A stretch of DNA of 64,000 bases. It comes from Comamonas terrigena NBRC 13299 (GTDB lineage: Bacteria; Pseudomonadota; Gammaproteobacteria; Burkholderiales; Burkholderiaceae_C). The stretch lies in NCBI RefSeq assembly GCF_006740045.1, contig NZ_AP019749.1, forward strand, positions 124,001 to 188,000, written 5' to 3'. Both the position numbers and the translations under genes were made by a program. The notes below the pieces were generated by a model, which was not told where the DNA came from, made no database searches, and saw only the letters and a list, made by a program, of their open reading frames with translations. Within the stretch, counting starts at the first letter, position 1. Each line of letters opens with the position of its first letter. This document shows, piece after piece, positions 46,563 to 56,330 of this stretch.

Positions 46563-48161
46563 ATGGCTGCCAGCGCGTTTCAAGAATGGGCCGTGATACG
46601 GCTCGCAGTCGTCCAGACGCGAGGATGCAAGGGAAGGCTCCTCTTCGCTACGGTGACCGAGCTGGCGCGGGGCCGGCCGGCCCCCGCCAAGATGGTGGGC
46701 GTCGAGGCATGCAGCTTGGCGAACAGCGACGACCGGGTGTTCTTCCGCCGGACGGTTCTCTCCAAGGAGGACGCCGTAGCCTGGTACACCTCCCTGGGCG
46801 AGGGTGAAAGGTGCACGCCGGTTCCCACCCATCCGGACCACCGCGAAGGGTCGGATGGCGTGCCGTTCCTGGTGCCCAGGCTACAAGACGACCAGCCCTG
46901 GCCTGCCCTAGGTCTGCCCATCACGGAGGAGCTTTTCTCTCGGCCTGGGCAGCAGGCGCTTGATGCTGCACCCTTTATCGGCAGCGTCCCGGGCCGTGTG
47001 CACCGCCGCTTCGGCCATCACGAAGGCCTGGATGCATTTCTCCGGGACAACGCGGCCCAGGCTTTCGTGGCGCGGCGCATGCACGTCAACCTGTCCGAGT
47101 ACCAGGAATATCTCGGCAGCGCAGCCTACATCGCCCCGGACCCCATCATCCGGCAGATCGACAATTTCATGGCGCCGGCCAAGGATGACCGTGGGGAACG
47201 CATCATCTACCGCTTCGTACCGCGTCCGGGTCAAAACCTCGAGCACCTGCGCCTGACCACCTTCGACAAGGAGGCGCGGCTGCTGACAAGTTTCGACACC
47301 CACCATGTGCCTGCCGACGGCATCCTGGAGGTCGCCAAGGGTACCTGCTCGGGCCAGTACGGCTATGTCGTCACGCACGAGCAGCAAGGTATCCTAGCGT
47401 ACCAGCCCTTCGTCGGGTTCATCCGCCAGATGAACTTCAGCGTTCAGGTGGCCCCGCGGAAGAGCGTCAGGGTACGCGTGCCCACCACTTCCGCGAAGGA
47501 TGCACCACCGATGGAATACCAGGCGGCCGTGGAACAGGAGGAGGCATCGCGCTCCATCCTGGGGGAAGTCACAAGTCCTGACCCCGGCGCGCGCGTGGCA
47601 GCCGAAGCACGGAGGCGGGAGCGCATCGCACTTGCGAAGCAATACGGGCAGCGCTGGTTCCACGACAACTCGCGAGAGGAAGCGGCTGATTTCGTCCGGG
47701 GGTTGCTGCGGGCGGCGCGCTTCAGGGTCGTGCTCGTCGATCCTTATCTCGGAGCGCTGCAGCTCGGTCAGTTCCTGTACGTAATCTATGGCAGCGAAGT
47801 CAACGTCACGCTGCTGACTACGGCCCTGGCGTTCGAGGCGACCGCCACGGAATCCAAGATGCACCAGCTGCAGATTTTTTCCAAGCACCTCGCCGACCTG
47901 AAGGACATCCAGCGTCTTGAGCCCGAGGTCCGGGTGGTGCCCGCATCGAAGCTGCACGACCGCTTCATGGTAGTGGACGACGAAGTGTGGTTCGTCGGGA
48001 ATTCGCTCAACAGTCTCGGTGTGAAAGCTTCGATGATCGTCCGGCTTCCCAACCCGGGCGAAGTCATCGACCGGCTTGAGGTGCTGCGACTCGACGCGCC
48101 CAGCCTTGCGAACTATATCGATGTTGTCGGCCGGTCGGCTTCCGGCCAGAGCCCAGAATGA
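46563..48161 (+). CDS. VPA1262-like N-terminal domain fused to a PLD-like domain
   Basis: 532 residues from ATG 46563, after AGGAACAGG. The N-terminal part (FQEWAVIRLAVVQTRGCKG, VEACSLANSDDRVFFRRTVL) looks like the family NCBI names VPA1262, as recalled, after a Vibrio parahaemolyticus island gene. The C-terminal part is phospholipase-D-like: VVLVDPYLGALQLGQFLY near 390, then HDRFMVVDDEVWFVGNSLN from His465. The usual HxK is replaced by HDR. First gene of a three-gene operon with 4-base overlaps (ATGA). A role in phage defense is inferred from the island context. Confidence 0.75.
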   Translation: MAASAFQEWAVIRLAVVQTRGCKGRLLFATVTELARGRPAPAKMVGVEACSLANSDDRVFFRRTVLSKEDAVAWYTSLGEGERCTPVPTHPDHREGSDGVPFLVPRLQDDQPWPALGLPITEELFSRPGQQALDAAPFIGSVPGRVHRRFGHHEGLDAFLRDNAAQAFVARRMHVNLSEYQEYLGSAAYIAPDPIIRQIDNFMAPAKDDRGERIIYRFVPRPGQNLEHLRLTTFDKEARLLTSFDTHHVPADGILEVAKGTCSGQYGYVVTHEQQGILAYQPFVGFIRQMNFSVQVAPRKSVRVRVPTTSAKDAPPMEYQAAVEQEEASRSILGEVTSPDPGARVAAEARRRERIALAKQYGQRWFHDNSREEAADFVRGLLRAARFRVVLVDPYLGALQLGQFLYVIYGSEVNVTLLTTALAFEATATESKMHQLQIFSKHLADLKDIQRLEPEVRVVPASKLHDRFMVVDDEVWFVGNSLNSLGVKASMIVRLPNPGEVIDRLEVLRLDAPSLANYIDVVGRSASGQSPE

Positions 48162-48781
48162 GTAGCTTCGGCTCACCTGTTGCCCTCGCACCGGCGGCAC
48201 CAAGACCTCCGGCCGAGATTCTGTGGGCCTGCGAAAATGGCGGAACGTCCCGTTTCCCCGGGGACATCGCGACGATCTATGCGCGCCGCCAATCGCCTTC
48301 TCCACGCCATCTGGATGCCTTTCAAGTCGCGGTCAGGGAGGCTCAGACCCGTGTGTGGATGCTGGACGAATACCTCTTCCTGCCGGACAAGGGCAAAGGA
48401 TCTCCGGACGACCGGATATTGACCATTCTCGACTGGCTGCATGTCGATATCGTTGCCAACGACATCAAGATCCTCACGGGCGTCCATCAGGAAGTATCGG
48501 AGGCCGATCTGCGACTATTCAAAGACCGCGAAAACGACATCAACAAGAAGCTCGCGCGTCGTGGTCCTCACTGCAGTATCACTGTGAGTACGCACCTGTC
48601 ACGTGTGTTCGACATCCACGACCGCTTTGCGGTGATTGACGATGAGCTCTGGCATTTCGGGGCAACCGTGGGCGGCTTCCATACCAGCGTCAACGCTGCT
48701 AGCCGCGGTTGGCCGGCAGGGGCCGTAGGCGCAATCGAGTTCTTCGAGCTTGCCTGGACCATGAGCGAAGGAAAAACATGA
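48158..48781 (+). CDS. Second PLD-like protein of the three-gene operon
   Basis: 207 residues; the start overlaps the previous stop by ATGA. VWMLDEYLFLPDKGKG near residue 66 and DIHDRFAVIDDELWHFGATV from His154 form the same PLD-like half-site pattern as in gene 1 (HDR-F-x-V-x-DD-E-x-W). PLD enzymes need two half-sites, so genes 1 and 2 could form a heterodimeric or mutual active site. Overlaps the third gene by ATGA. No signal peptide. Confidence 0.75.
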   Translation: MSSFGSPVALAPAAPRPPAEILWACENGGTSRFPGDIATIYARRQSPSPRHLDAFQVAVREAQTRVWMLDEYLFLPDKGKGSPDDRILTILDWLHVDIVANDIKILTGVHQEVSEADLRLFKDRENDINKKLARRGPHCSITVSTHLSRVFDIHDRFAVIDDELWHFGATVGGFHTSVNAASRGWPAGAVGAIEFFELAWTMSEGKT

Positions 48782-50802
48782 CAACGCATTGGATTCGCGA
48801 ACGCATCCGAGAGTCTGAGGAGTCTCAGACACATAACAGTTTCAGGTCGTGCGATGACTTCCTGGGGCTTGCGCCTCAGCTCAATGCGCGCGCGCCGCAG
48901 TTGCTCGCCGAAGTAGCCGCGGCTATCGGTCCGGTGGATGACAGCGCCGGCGTGGAGGCGCTGCGAACCCTTGCCGCGCAGCGGGGGCCGGGCTTCGATG
49001 CCGACATGGTGCTGACGATGGCATGCGCCATACTGCTGAGCCAGAGGCCGGACCTGTCAACCTGGCATATGGTGCGGCAGGTCGCCTACCACTCCTGGCC
49101 GGTAGAGCAGTGGCTGGGGGAGGCCATGTCTGCCCATAGGCGCGTCTCTGCCGAGGCCGGGGAGGCCTACGTGACCCTTGCCGTGCTGCTGTTCGAAGCG
49201 CTGGAGAGCGGAGAGCTCGAGGCGATGTCGGAGCGAAGGAACCAGGACCGGAAGAATGCCCGGGAGCACTGGCGGGAAAACAGATCCCTTGAGGACATCT
49301 GGTGGGGCCTGCGCGGCTCCGATTTCATGAATTTCGAGGAGGAGATGCGGGTCTTTGGGGTCCTGAGCGAAATCGATCCTGCAGTATTCCAGCGTTTACT
49401 CGGTAACTCGCAGGACCCGCTTCTCGTGGACGCGGCGCTCTTGAGCGCCGGCGTGGGAGCGTTCACCCCTCGATTTGCCATGTGGGAAGCATGTGCGAGC
49501 GCCGCGCCCGACGCATTCGCCGAGGACGGCAGCTGGAACGGCTCCGTGCTGCTGCCGTTGCTGCTGCTCCGCGCGCGCGACGAGCTGCTGGAACCGGGCA
49601 GGCAAATCCCGCGTTTCAATGCCAACCAAGCGGAAGTGGCGTCTCTTACCAGCGAGGTCGATGCGCTGGTGCAGGCGGTTGTCGATGTGCTGGCCCAGCG
49701 GACAGACGCGCCCGGGGTGTTTGCCCGCTGGAGCACCTGGTTGATGCGGCAGCAACTGCGCCAGCGTAACCAGGACCCAGTCGACATCCGATCGAGCGAC
49801 TACGTCGACAAGGCTTTGGTGGTCCGTTTGGGTCGTGCCGTGCTCGACCGGGGCCTAGTGCCAGCACCTCCCGCCGACGCCGCGCCCTGGGAGGCCTGGT
49901 GCTACCAATGCGTGCTGTCCATGCTGGCTAACGAAAGCATTGGCGAGCCACCGCCATTTGCGGCGTTCGCCGATCAGTGGCAGCTCACCCCCGAAGACTG
50001 GCACCAGCAAAAAGGGCGGGATCTGCTGGCGCGCGCCTCGACCAGGCTGCCTAGCGACGAGATCCCCGGACTGTTCGCCAATCTTCTCGTCTTTCCCCTC
50101 GCGTCCAGGGCCGGCTTCGCGGCGGGGTGGCTCAGGCTTTGGAACAGCGCGCACTACCTGCGGGAGGTGCTCGAATTTGGTTCGTTCGACGCCGACGAGA
50201 AAGTTTACTCGGACAGGTCGGATGCAAGCAGCCTGCTGCTGCTGCTCGGCTGCATGGGCCTGGGCTGCTTCGACCAAGCCGCCAGCCGGTTGGGCAAGGA
50301 TGATCAGGTCGAGGCCGGCGAGCTAGTCAGCCTGCACCGGATCCTAACTTCTGCCGCCATGGAGATCTCGCAGCTAGATGACACGCTTCACCGGGATCGT
50401 TGGCAGACCATCCTGCAGCACTTGGCGCTGCGCCGGATCTACGGGGACGAACGGGTTGCCGGCACAAGCCGTGCAGCAGTGTTCGCCCCTGGCGACGAAA
50501 CCTTGATCCAGGCCTACATGCAGTATTTCCAGGCCGACCCCGGCGAGCTGATCGCGTTCCTGCATGCCAGCATGTCCAATCGGTTCGACGCTGCCATGTT
50601 GCGCGACGAACTTCAGGGTGCCGCCATCGATCTGCGGGCTTGCGTGGCGAACCTGCAGCGCCTGCATGACCTGAACGACCGCCGCTACCCGCTGCGTGCC
50701 GACGCGCTCCAGGCCATTGCGCCCCTAATGCCGACGGTACACCGGCCTGTGCAGCCGGTACTAGCGATCATGCCTGGCCGAAGCGGGCCTAGCCACTTCT
50801 GA
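48778..50802 (+). CDS. Large helical protein, third gene of the PLD operon
   Basis: 674 residues, no recognised domain. It is Ala/Leu/Trp-rich and predominantly helical (for example VLTMACAILLSQRPDLSTWH, LLPLLLLRARDELL). No P-loop, nuclease or membrane segment is evident, so a scaffold or sensor role is the simplest guess. The ATGA overlap with gene 2 indicates strict co-translation. Base composition is GC-rich like genes 1 and 2, unlike the 1271-residue gene before them, so all three came as a unit. Confidence 0.75.
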   Translation: MTTHWIRERIRESEESQTHNSFRSCDDFLGLAPQLNARAPQLLAEVAAAIGPVDDSAGVEALRTLAAQRGPGFDADMVLTMACAILLSQRPDLSTWHMVRQVAYHSWPVEQWLGEAMSAHRRVSAEAGEAYVTLAVLLFEALESGELEAMSERRNQDRKNAREHWRENRSLEDIWWGLRGSDFMNFEEEMRVFGVLSEIDPAVFQRLLGNSQDPLLVDAALLSAGVGAFTPRFAMWEACASAAPDAFAEDGSWNGSVLLPLLLLRARDELLEPGRQIPRFNANQAEVASLTSEVDALVQAVVDVLAQRTDAPGVFARWSTWLMRQQLRQRNQDPVDIRSSDYVDKALVVRLGRAVLDRGLVPAPPADAAPWEAWCYQCVLSMLANESIGEPPPFAAFADQWQLTPEDWHQQKGRDLLARASTRLPSDEIPGLFANLLVFPLASRAGFAAGWLRLWNSAHYLREVLEFGSFDADEKVYSDRSDASSLLLLLGCMGLGCFDQAASRLGKDDQVEAGELVSLHRILTSAAMEISQLDDTLHRDRWQTILQHLALRRIYGDERVAGTSRAAVFAPGDETLIQAYMQYFQADPGELIAFLHASMSNRFDAAMLRDELQGAAIDLRACVANLQRLHDLNDRRYPLRADALQAIAPLMPTVHRPVQPVLAIMPGRSGPSHF

Positions 50803-51177
50803 GCGCAGCACCGCAAAGTTGACCTTCGGGGCTAGGCCGTGAGCGTCCGGTTTAGGACAAGCAGTCAACGGGGGCGGCCGTCGTCAGTCGGCCAGAAGCG
50901 GAAGTTCGACGTCTCAACCTCAACACCCGCTTTAGGCTAGGAGCAGTCGGTCGGCGCTCAATGAATTCACCGCGACACACGCGCTGGGTCGGTTGCCTAT
51001 TAAGGCCATTCACCCCGGCTGGCGGCCCCGGCCCGATGCTTCCGTTCGTCCCGCCAAGGCGTATCTCCGATAGCAGCCGTTGACTGACCTTTAGGCCAAT
51101 CACCTCGCTGGCGGTAAGCTAGGTACCCGTAGGACATGGACGCTGGGAAAATCGCTCCTGCGGTAGCTGAGCGGCCC
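50803..51177. other. Intergenic region between PLD operon and Gabija
   Basis: 375 bases, GC-rich, containing several short TTTAGGCTAG/TTTAGGAC-like words. No gene or terminator stands out. The two operons converge here. Confidence 0.5.
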
Positions 51178-52959
51178 TTAATACCGGTTGTAATGGAAGT
51201 CACAGCGGATCAGAACCTCGGTGGGCTCGTAGCTCCCGGATCGTCCGCGTGGGCGACCAGCCTCCGAGATAAGGTGCAAGTGCTTTCGAGCGCGCGAGGC
51301 CAGGACGTACAGCAACTTGTGAGCTGCAACATCTCCGTCGGAATCGCTGAAGTGGGGCACCATTCCTTCGAGAAGACCGAACGCAATGACGACGTCAAAC
51401 TCCGCGCCCTTGACCCCGTGAATCGTCGACACGGTAATCCCGCTCCGTTCACGGAACACCTTCTTGAAGAACGACAGATCTGTAATATAGCTGGCGCCAG
51501 AGCTCTGCAGCCTATCCAGCCGTGCCTGGGAACTCGCGAAGAATGCCTCGCGATGTTCCACCAGCGCGGGAAAAGCACGCAGCTCAATCCCCAGGCGATT
51601 GAGCAACGCGGTGAACGTTTGATCCAGATACGCCAAGCCGTCTGTCTCGGTAATGTTGAGGGAGTTCGACTCCCGCAGCAGCGATCGCTGCGTGATGCTG
51701 GTCGTGTCTACGCCGAAATCTCTTAGGTCGGTAATGACGTCCCTGGCCCATCTCATGCGTCTCACCAGCATTTGGGGTGACGACCCTGTCAACAAGATCT
51801 TGGAGAGCTTAAACCAAAAGTTATCTGGATCATTGCTGAACGGCACCAATCCCGGACCGTCGAACTGCTGATCGGGGAGCAGTGCCACCAGTTTTCGGGT
51901 GGTTGACGCTAGCAAGATCCACCACGGTGCCAACACGCAAATCTCTTCGGGTGCATGCCCTTCGGCTAAGCTTTTTTGAATGAGTCTGACCAGTTCATCA
52001 TGAAGATTGCCGTGCGTAACGAGGCGGTTGTAGGAGACGTGGCTGGGAAAGCCGACCATCCTGCCCGCTCCCTCGATGTCTGTAGCGTGCACATTGAAGT
52101 TGGAGAAGTGCCCGATGATCCGCGCGCTTGAGCGGTAGTTCAACCTAAGCGCCATCTCCCGAATGGGGATGCCCGTAAGCGCACGAAAATCCGACACCGA
52201 AATGGCATAACCGCCAAGTGAGCCATAGATTGCTTGGTTGGGGTCGCCCACGATGAACGTCTTAGTGCTGCCGGCGCCCGCCCGAAGGATAGCCCCCACT
52301 AGGTTGTACTGGATCTGCTTCGTGTCCTGGTACTCATCAACTAGGACATATGAAAAGACTTGCGAGAGCACCGTCGGGATATACGGCAGGCTCCGCATCA
52401 GTACCTGGGAGTGCCAAAGGATCAACTCAAAATCTATACGCCTCGTGTCCGCCAGTTCTCGAAAGTAGGCTGCCAAAACCTCATGGATGCTGTCGTGCTT
52501 TCGCGTGTCAGCGCATCCTAGCCGGTAACCATCCCCTTCAAAGTAGTAGTCGCAGTCATACAAAGTCACGCCACGGTACTGTGCGCACAGTCGCTCAAGC
52601 ATCTTTTCGCGATCGTGTCGGTCCAAGACCGTGTACCCACGAGCCAGCTCCGGGACATAGATCCCGTAAGGCTTGATGATCCATTCAAGACAGAATGAAT
52701 GAATGGTCCCGATCCACAGGGCGGTGGTATCGACTCCGAGGGCTTCGATTCGCTCCTGAATCTCGTCAGCGGCACGGTGTGTATACGTGATGGCGACGAC
52801 GATGCGCTTGTCCTCGCGCCGGGACAGCTCATACGCGATCTTGTAAGTCAGCGTGCGCGTTTTTCCGCTGCCCGGGCAGGCGACTAAGAAGACGCTCGAT
52901 GGCTCTTCAACGGCGGCAGCTTGCTCGGGATTGAGCTCGGTGGCATCCCAGACAAACAT
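51178..52959 (-). CDS. gajB: GajB, UvrD/Rep-type helicase of Gabija
   Basis: 593 residues from ATG 52959, whose first base overlaps the gajA stop (TGATG). SF1 helicase motifs are in order: LNPEQAAAVEE (Q motif), ACPGSGKTRTLTYKI (I), ITYTHRAADEIQER (Ia), VLVDEYQDTKQIQ (II), VGDPNQAIYGSLGG (III), LRLNYRSS (IV) and VSTIHGVKGAEFDVV (V), with LLYVLASRARKHL (VI). In Gabija, GajB senses DNA ends or nucleotides and works with the GajA nuclease to cut phage DNA. It is longer than the ~494-residue type protein. Confidence 0.88.
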   Translation of the reverse strand: MFVWDATELNPEQAAAVEEPSSVFLVACPGSGKTRTLTYKIAYELSRREDKRIVVAITYTHRAADEIQERIEALGVDTTALWIGTIHSFCLEWIIKPYGIYVPELARGYTVLDRHDREKMLERLCAQYRGVTLYDCDYYFEGDGYRLGCADTRKHDSIHEVLAAYFRELADTRRIDFELILWHSQVLMRSLPYIPTVLSQVFSYVLVDEYQDTKQIQYNLVGAILRAGAGSTKTFIVGDPNQAIYGSLGGYAISVSDFRALTGIPIREMALRLNYRSSARIIGHFSNFNVHATDIEGAGRMVGFPSHVSYNRLVTHGNLHDELVRLIQKSLAEGHAPEEICVLAPWWILLASTTRKLVALLPDQQFDGPGLVPFSNDPDNFWFKLSKILLTGSSPQMLVRRMRWARDVITDLRDFGVDTTSITQRSLLRESNSLNITETDGLAYLDQTFTALLNRLGIELRAFPALVEHREAFFASSQARLDRLQSSGASYITDLSFFKKVFRERSGITVSTIHGVKGAEFDVVIAFGLLEGMVPHFSDSDGDVAAHKLLYVLASRARKHLHLISEAGRPRGRSGSYEPTEVLIRCDFHYNRY

Positions 52960-55097
52960 CAGGTCATCCCAGCCAGGAAAACATGGATCACGTCGCCCGG
53001 CAACGCCGCTATGGCCGCAGTACGAAGAGTGACTAAATCGATTTCCGAGCACCCGAAACGCTCCACCTCAGAATTAAAGAGCGTCAGGCCTGGACGCGCA
53101 GAGTGATCCGTGCCCCACAGACAGTTCATCCGGTGCCGGAGGATTCGCATGATCAGCGGTCGCGAGAATGGGCCATGCGCAAATAGGACGGCCTCTCGGA
53201 TGTAGTCAGGCACCACAGCTTGGTGATCCAGCGTTTGCGCGAGCAGGATAGCGAACCACCCCTTGCCTTCTTGTTCGGCCATCGTCAAGGTCCGGCAGCC
53301 ACTTTGATGAATTTGGCCCGAGCGAAGGTCGGTTATTGCCTGCGTGATCGTCGCTGGTGCTTTGTAGACCTTGTCGACGCTGCGAACGAAGGCTTCATGA
53401 TTGCCTGAGCCGACCAGATCCACCTCGAACGTATGTTTAGCGTAGAAGCTCTGCACCCAGGCATTGCCTGCGGAAAATGCGTCCAAATCGACCTTTCGCT
53501 GCGCCCCGGCCGTTTGCGAGCCAATCGCTTTTCGCTTCCTGGCGACCCTGGCATCGTCATCCGCAGGATTCGGCGTGGTGTTGAAGAAAGCCGTGTCTAA
53601 GTCAGTAACGATCGCACACCGCTTGCGGATTCGGGTGTCGTGAAAAAGGACTGCGACGTTCTTGAACCCGGTGCTGCGAATGTTGATGACACTGAGTCCC
53701 AACTCATCCACGCTCAGGCCCAGGACCTTCTTCACGAGCGCAGGGATCAGGATCTCTTCCGCGTCTCCCTCCACCAAAATCACGCTCTTGGCGAACAGCA
53801 GGTTGCTTCGCACTGCATCCAGGTACCGCTGGATGCTTGTCACCTGCGCAGGATCCAGTCCGGTCGCCGGCTGGTAAGCCTCACAGAACGAACCGCGTCG
53901 ACCCAGGATGTTGACGTTGCTCACATTGCTCACTTCGGAGATGTGGGTGGAATGCGTCGTGTAGATGACCTGAGCATCCTCGTAGGCGATGCGATCAAAC
54001 AGCGTCTTCTGGATATGGGTATGGATATGCGCTTCGGGCTCTTCGATGAGCAAGAAGTTCGCGATCGCCATCTTCTCTCGCTGGTACTTGAACTCCAGCA
54101 GTTTGAGGGTCAGGTAAATCAGATTGGCGCCGCCAAGGCTGAGTTCGTTGATCGTCCCTTCATATCCGTCCTCCGACTCCCCAACGAACAGACGCAGTGA
54201 CTGAAACAACTGCTCCGCATCCTCGGGTAGATCCGACCTGATCGACAGCGAGGTCGGGGAGTAGGTTTCGCCGGCAGTTTCCTTGATGGTCTCTCGGATA
54301 TGCTTGCGCACCGACTGCACGTCCTCGAGTCCTTCGATAGCTCCATTGAGATCGCGCACCTTGTCCACGATTGGGACCAATGCCGCTGCGTCGATCTCAC
54401 CGCTCTTGCTCCTGAGCAGAGTCAGCAGCGGATTAGTCCGGTTGTTGTGAAACTCAGCCACGACGTCACGAAGCGCCTGGATGAAGGTAAGTGACACCTC
54501 CTTGGTGACGGACAGAAATCCTGGCACCTTAGCCCCAATTTCAGGGAAGTCGGTTTCGCCAGAGAAGGAACAAACGTCGAAGTTTCCGACGATCCGTTGA
54601 TACGTGGCCGGATCGCCAAAATCAGCGCTGCTTCGGCCAGTGAAGATGGTCTCGTAGTCGTCGATGGTGATGCCATCCCGAATTGCCTTCAACCCCGCAT
54701 TGTCAAAGTCCTCGAGGGCTGCCAGCTTCAGCCGGATCTCCTTCTTTGGCCGGAAGATTAGGTTGTAGGTTGCCTTGGAAATCGGTCCGGCGTGGATCCC
54801 GGCGGTACCGTGCAAGAACAACGCCTGGACCGCCTCATCCGGACTGAGGTTCTCGAATTCCATGCTGATGATGATCCAGTGGCCCTTCCATTGACCCAGG
54901 GCGCGGTTGAAATCGGACTCTTCTAGCCGATAAGCTGCGCGGACCATGTTGTCGTCCAGCAGCAGCCGGATGGCGCGGAGGATGTTGGACTTGCCCGCGC
55001 CGTTCTCTCCGATGATGGTGTTGACACCACGCTGAAACGCCAGATTGGTGCTTTTGAAGTTTCTGTAATTAACCAGCGTAAGTTTGGAGATGTGCAT
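52959..55097 (-). CDS. gajA: GajA, OLD-family ATPase/TOPRIM nuclease of Gabija
   Basis: 712 residues. ABC-type ATPase: YRNFKSTNLAFQRGVNTIIG leading into Walker A GENGAGKSN, signature NELSLGGANL, Walker B FLLIEEPEAHIH and D-loop/His switch VIYTTHSTHISE. The TOPRIM nuclease has SVILVEGDAEEILIPAL (Glu) and VTDLDTAFF (DxD). This is the order of OLD/GajA nucleases, which nick DNA when NTP levels drop. The protein is about 130 residues longer than Bacillus GajA, mainly after the TOPRIM core. Together with gajB immediately downstream this is a Gabija system. Generic OLD-helicase pairs are the main alternative. Confidence 0.88.
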   Translation of the reverse strand: MHISKLTLVNYRNFKSTNLAFQRGVNTIIGENGAGKSNILRAIRLLLDDNMVRAAYRLEESDFNRALGQWKGHWIIISMEFENLSPDEAVQALFLHGTAGIHAGPISKATYNLIFRPKKEIRLKLAALEDFDNAGLKAIRDGITIDDYETIFTGRSSADFGDPATYQRIVGNFDVCSFSGETDFPEIGAKVPGFLSVTKEVSLTFIQALRDVVAEFHNNRTNPLLTLLRSKSGEIDAAALVPIVDKVRDLNGAIEGLEDVQSVRKHIRETIKETAGETYSPTSLSIRSDLPEDAEQLFQSLRLFVGESEDGYEGTINELSLGGANLIYLTLKLLEFKYQREKMAIANFLLIEEPEAHIHTHIQKTLFDRIAYEDAQVIYTTHSTHISEVSNVSNVNILGRRGSFCEAYQPATGLDPAQVTSIQRYLDAVRSNLLFAKSVILVEGDAEEILIPALVKKVLGLSVDELGLSVINIRSTGFKNVAVLFHDTRIRKRCAIVTDLDTAFFNTTPNPADDDARVARKRKAIGSQTAGAQRKVDLDAFSAGNAWVQSFYAKHTFEVDLVGSGNHEAFVRSVDKVYKAPATITQAITDLRSGQIHQSGCRTLTMAEQEGKGWFAILLAQTLDHQAVVPDYIREAVLFAHGPFSRPLIMRILRHRMNCLWGTDHSARPGLTLFNSEVERFGCSEIDLVTLRTAAIAALPGDVIHVFLAGMT

Positions 55098-55334
55098 ATC
55101 TTTGGCCTCGTGCTCCCCGGGGCACTAGTGTCTATTTGTAATCTATCGTAGCGTGCCAGCCGTTGTTGCGGAAGGCGGCAAACTACTTGACCATCGCTGC
55201 TTGCATTGGCGACACGTGGCTGCGCCGCTAATGAGATCGGTGAAACTGCAGTACACAAGCATCTCCTTGCTATAGAGATACAGTGGCAAGAAGCTGGCTA
55301 TCATCTATGCCGATATGTCAAGGAATTAGTTATT

Positions 55335-56330
55335 GTGACCAGCAATAGGGTTAAAGAGCGGATCGGCGTGAACGCCGTTTCTCGGATGGTTGAAACCAGT
55401 TGGGAAAGCGGGTGGCAGGAGTACTCAGCGTCAAATGACGACGCAATCGACGGTGTAATCCTCATGCGTCGGGGGACCACCAATCCTATTGACACTGGTG
55501 GCGTGGTGTTCGTCCAAGTGAAATGTGGTGGAAATGGGTATCGCCAAGACCAACGCCAATATCCGGAACACATTGGCATCACACTTGGCGCTCAATACGT
55601 AGAAGTCCACAGACCTCGATGGATGCGAGTACCTGGACCCGCCGTTTTGGTATTTGTTGACGACACAGTAGATCGAACGAACCCGCCCGCGTGGTGGGTT
55701 GATCTGAAAGATGAGTCGTCGTACTCCCCAACAAATCGCGGAATGCTCCTCATTCCAAAGGCACAGCGTTTCGCCCATCATACGAAAGGGGACTTCCATC
55801 GACTGTGTGGTTCCGGGACGCAAGATCGAACCTTGAATGTCATCGAACTTAGCCGAACAGAGACGCTTATTCCACGTCTAGGGAGGACCGAGTCACTGCG
55901 CAACGACGCTTGGGAGTTTTATAAAGCTTGGCGGTTCGACAAGGCGGCCCGAATAAATCCCACACTGGGAGAAGTACTCGTGAATCGAGTCGGCTGGAAG
56001 CACATCACACGACGCGATAGATTGCCCGAGCGCATCATGCAGTCTTGGATGTTGCTTGGTGCCGCGAAGCAGATCATCGCGCAGGAATCTAGAGTGCTCA
56101 ACTTCGGACGAGCTACAGTCCGAGACCTCGAAGACGGAAGCAAACTGGTCCAAGATTATCTTGGGTTACGTTCGACCATTACCTTTCCGTATCGGCACCA
56201 TGCCGTAGTACAGGTAGTTCTCAAACGCAGCCGTATTCTCCACCCCTCTCCATCGTGGAGAGGCTCGGATAGACAGAAAGTCTGGTTCTACTCGGTTTAT
56301 GAGCTTCGACGCGGCGGCCTGGGAATTTAG
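55335..56330 (+). CDS. DUF4365-type nuclease-like protein
   Basis: 331 residues from GTG 55335, nine bases after AAGGAA; the frame is open to 55206 but without conservation. The start of the domain reads SNRVKERIGVNAVSRMVE, then DDAIDGVILMRRG and GVVFVQVKCGG. This D...QxK pattern is the DUF4365/PD-(D/E)XK-like active-site arrangement. A Trp/Arg-rich C-terminal half follows without a known fold. It is divergent from gajA across about 240 bases. It may be an accessory to Gabija or an independent defense gene. Confidence 0.7.
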   Translation: MTSNRVKERIGVNAVSRMVETSWESGWQEYSASNDDAIDGVILMRRGTTNPIDTGGVVFVQVKCGGNGYRQDQRQYPEHIGITLGAQYVEVHRPRWMRVPGPAVLVFVDDTVDRTNPPAWWVDLKDESSYSPTNRGMLLIPKAQRFAHHTKGDFHRLCGSGTQDRTLNVIELSRTETLIPRLGRTESLRNDAWEFYKAWRFDKAARINPTLGEVLVNRVGWKHITRRDRLPERIMQSWMLLGAAKQIIAQESRVLNFGRATVRDLEDGSKLVQDYLGLRSTITFPYRHHAVVQVVLKRSRILHPSPSWRGSDRQKVWFYSVYELRRGGLGI

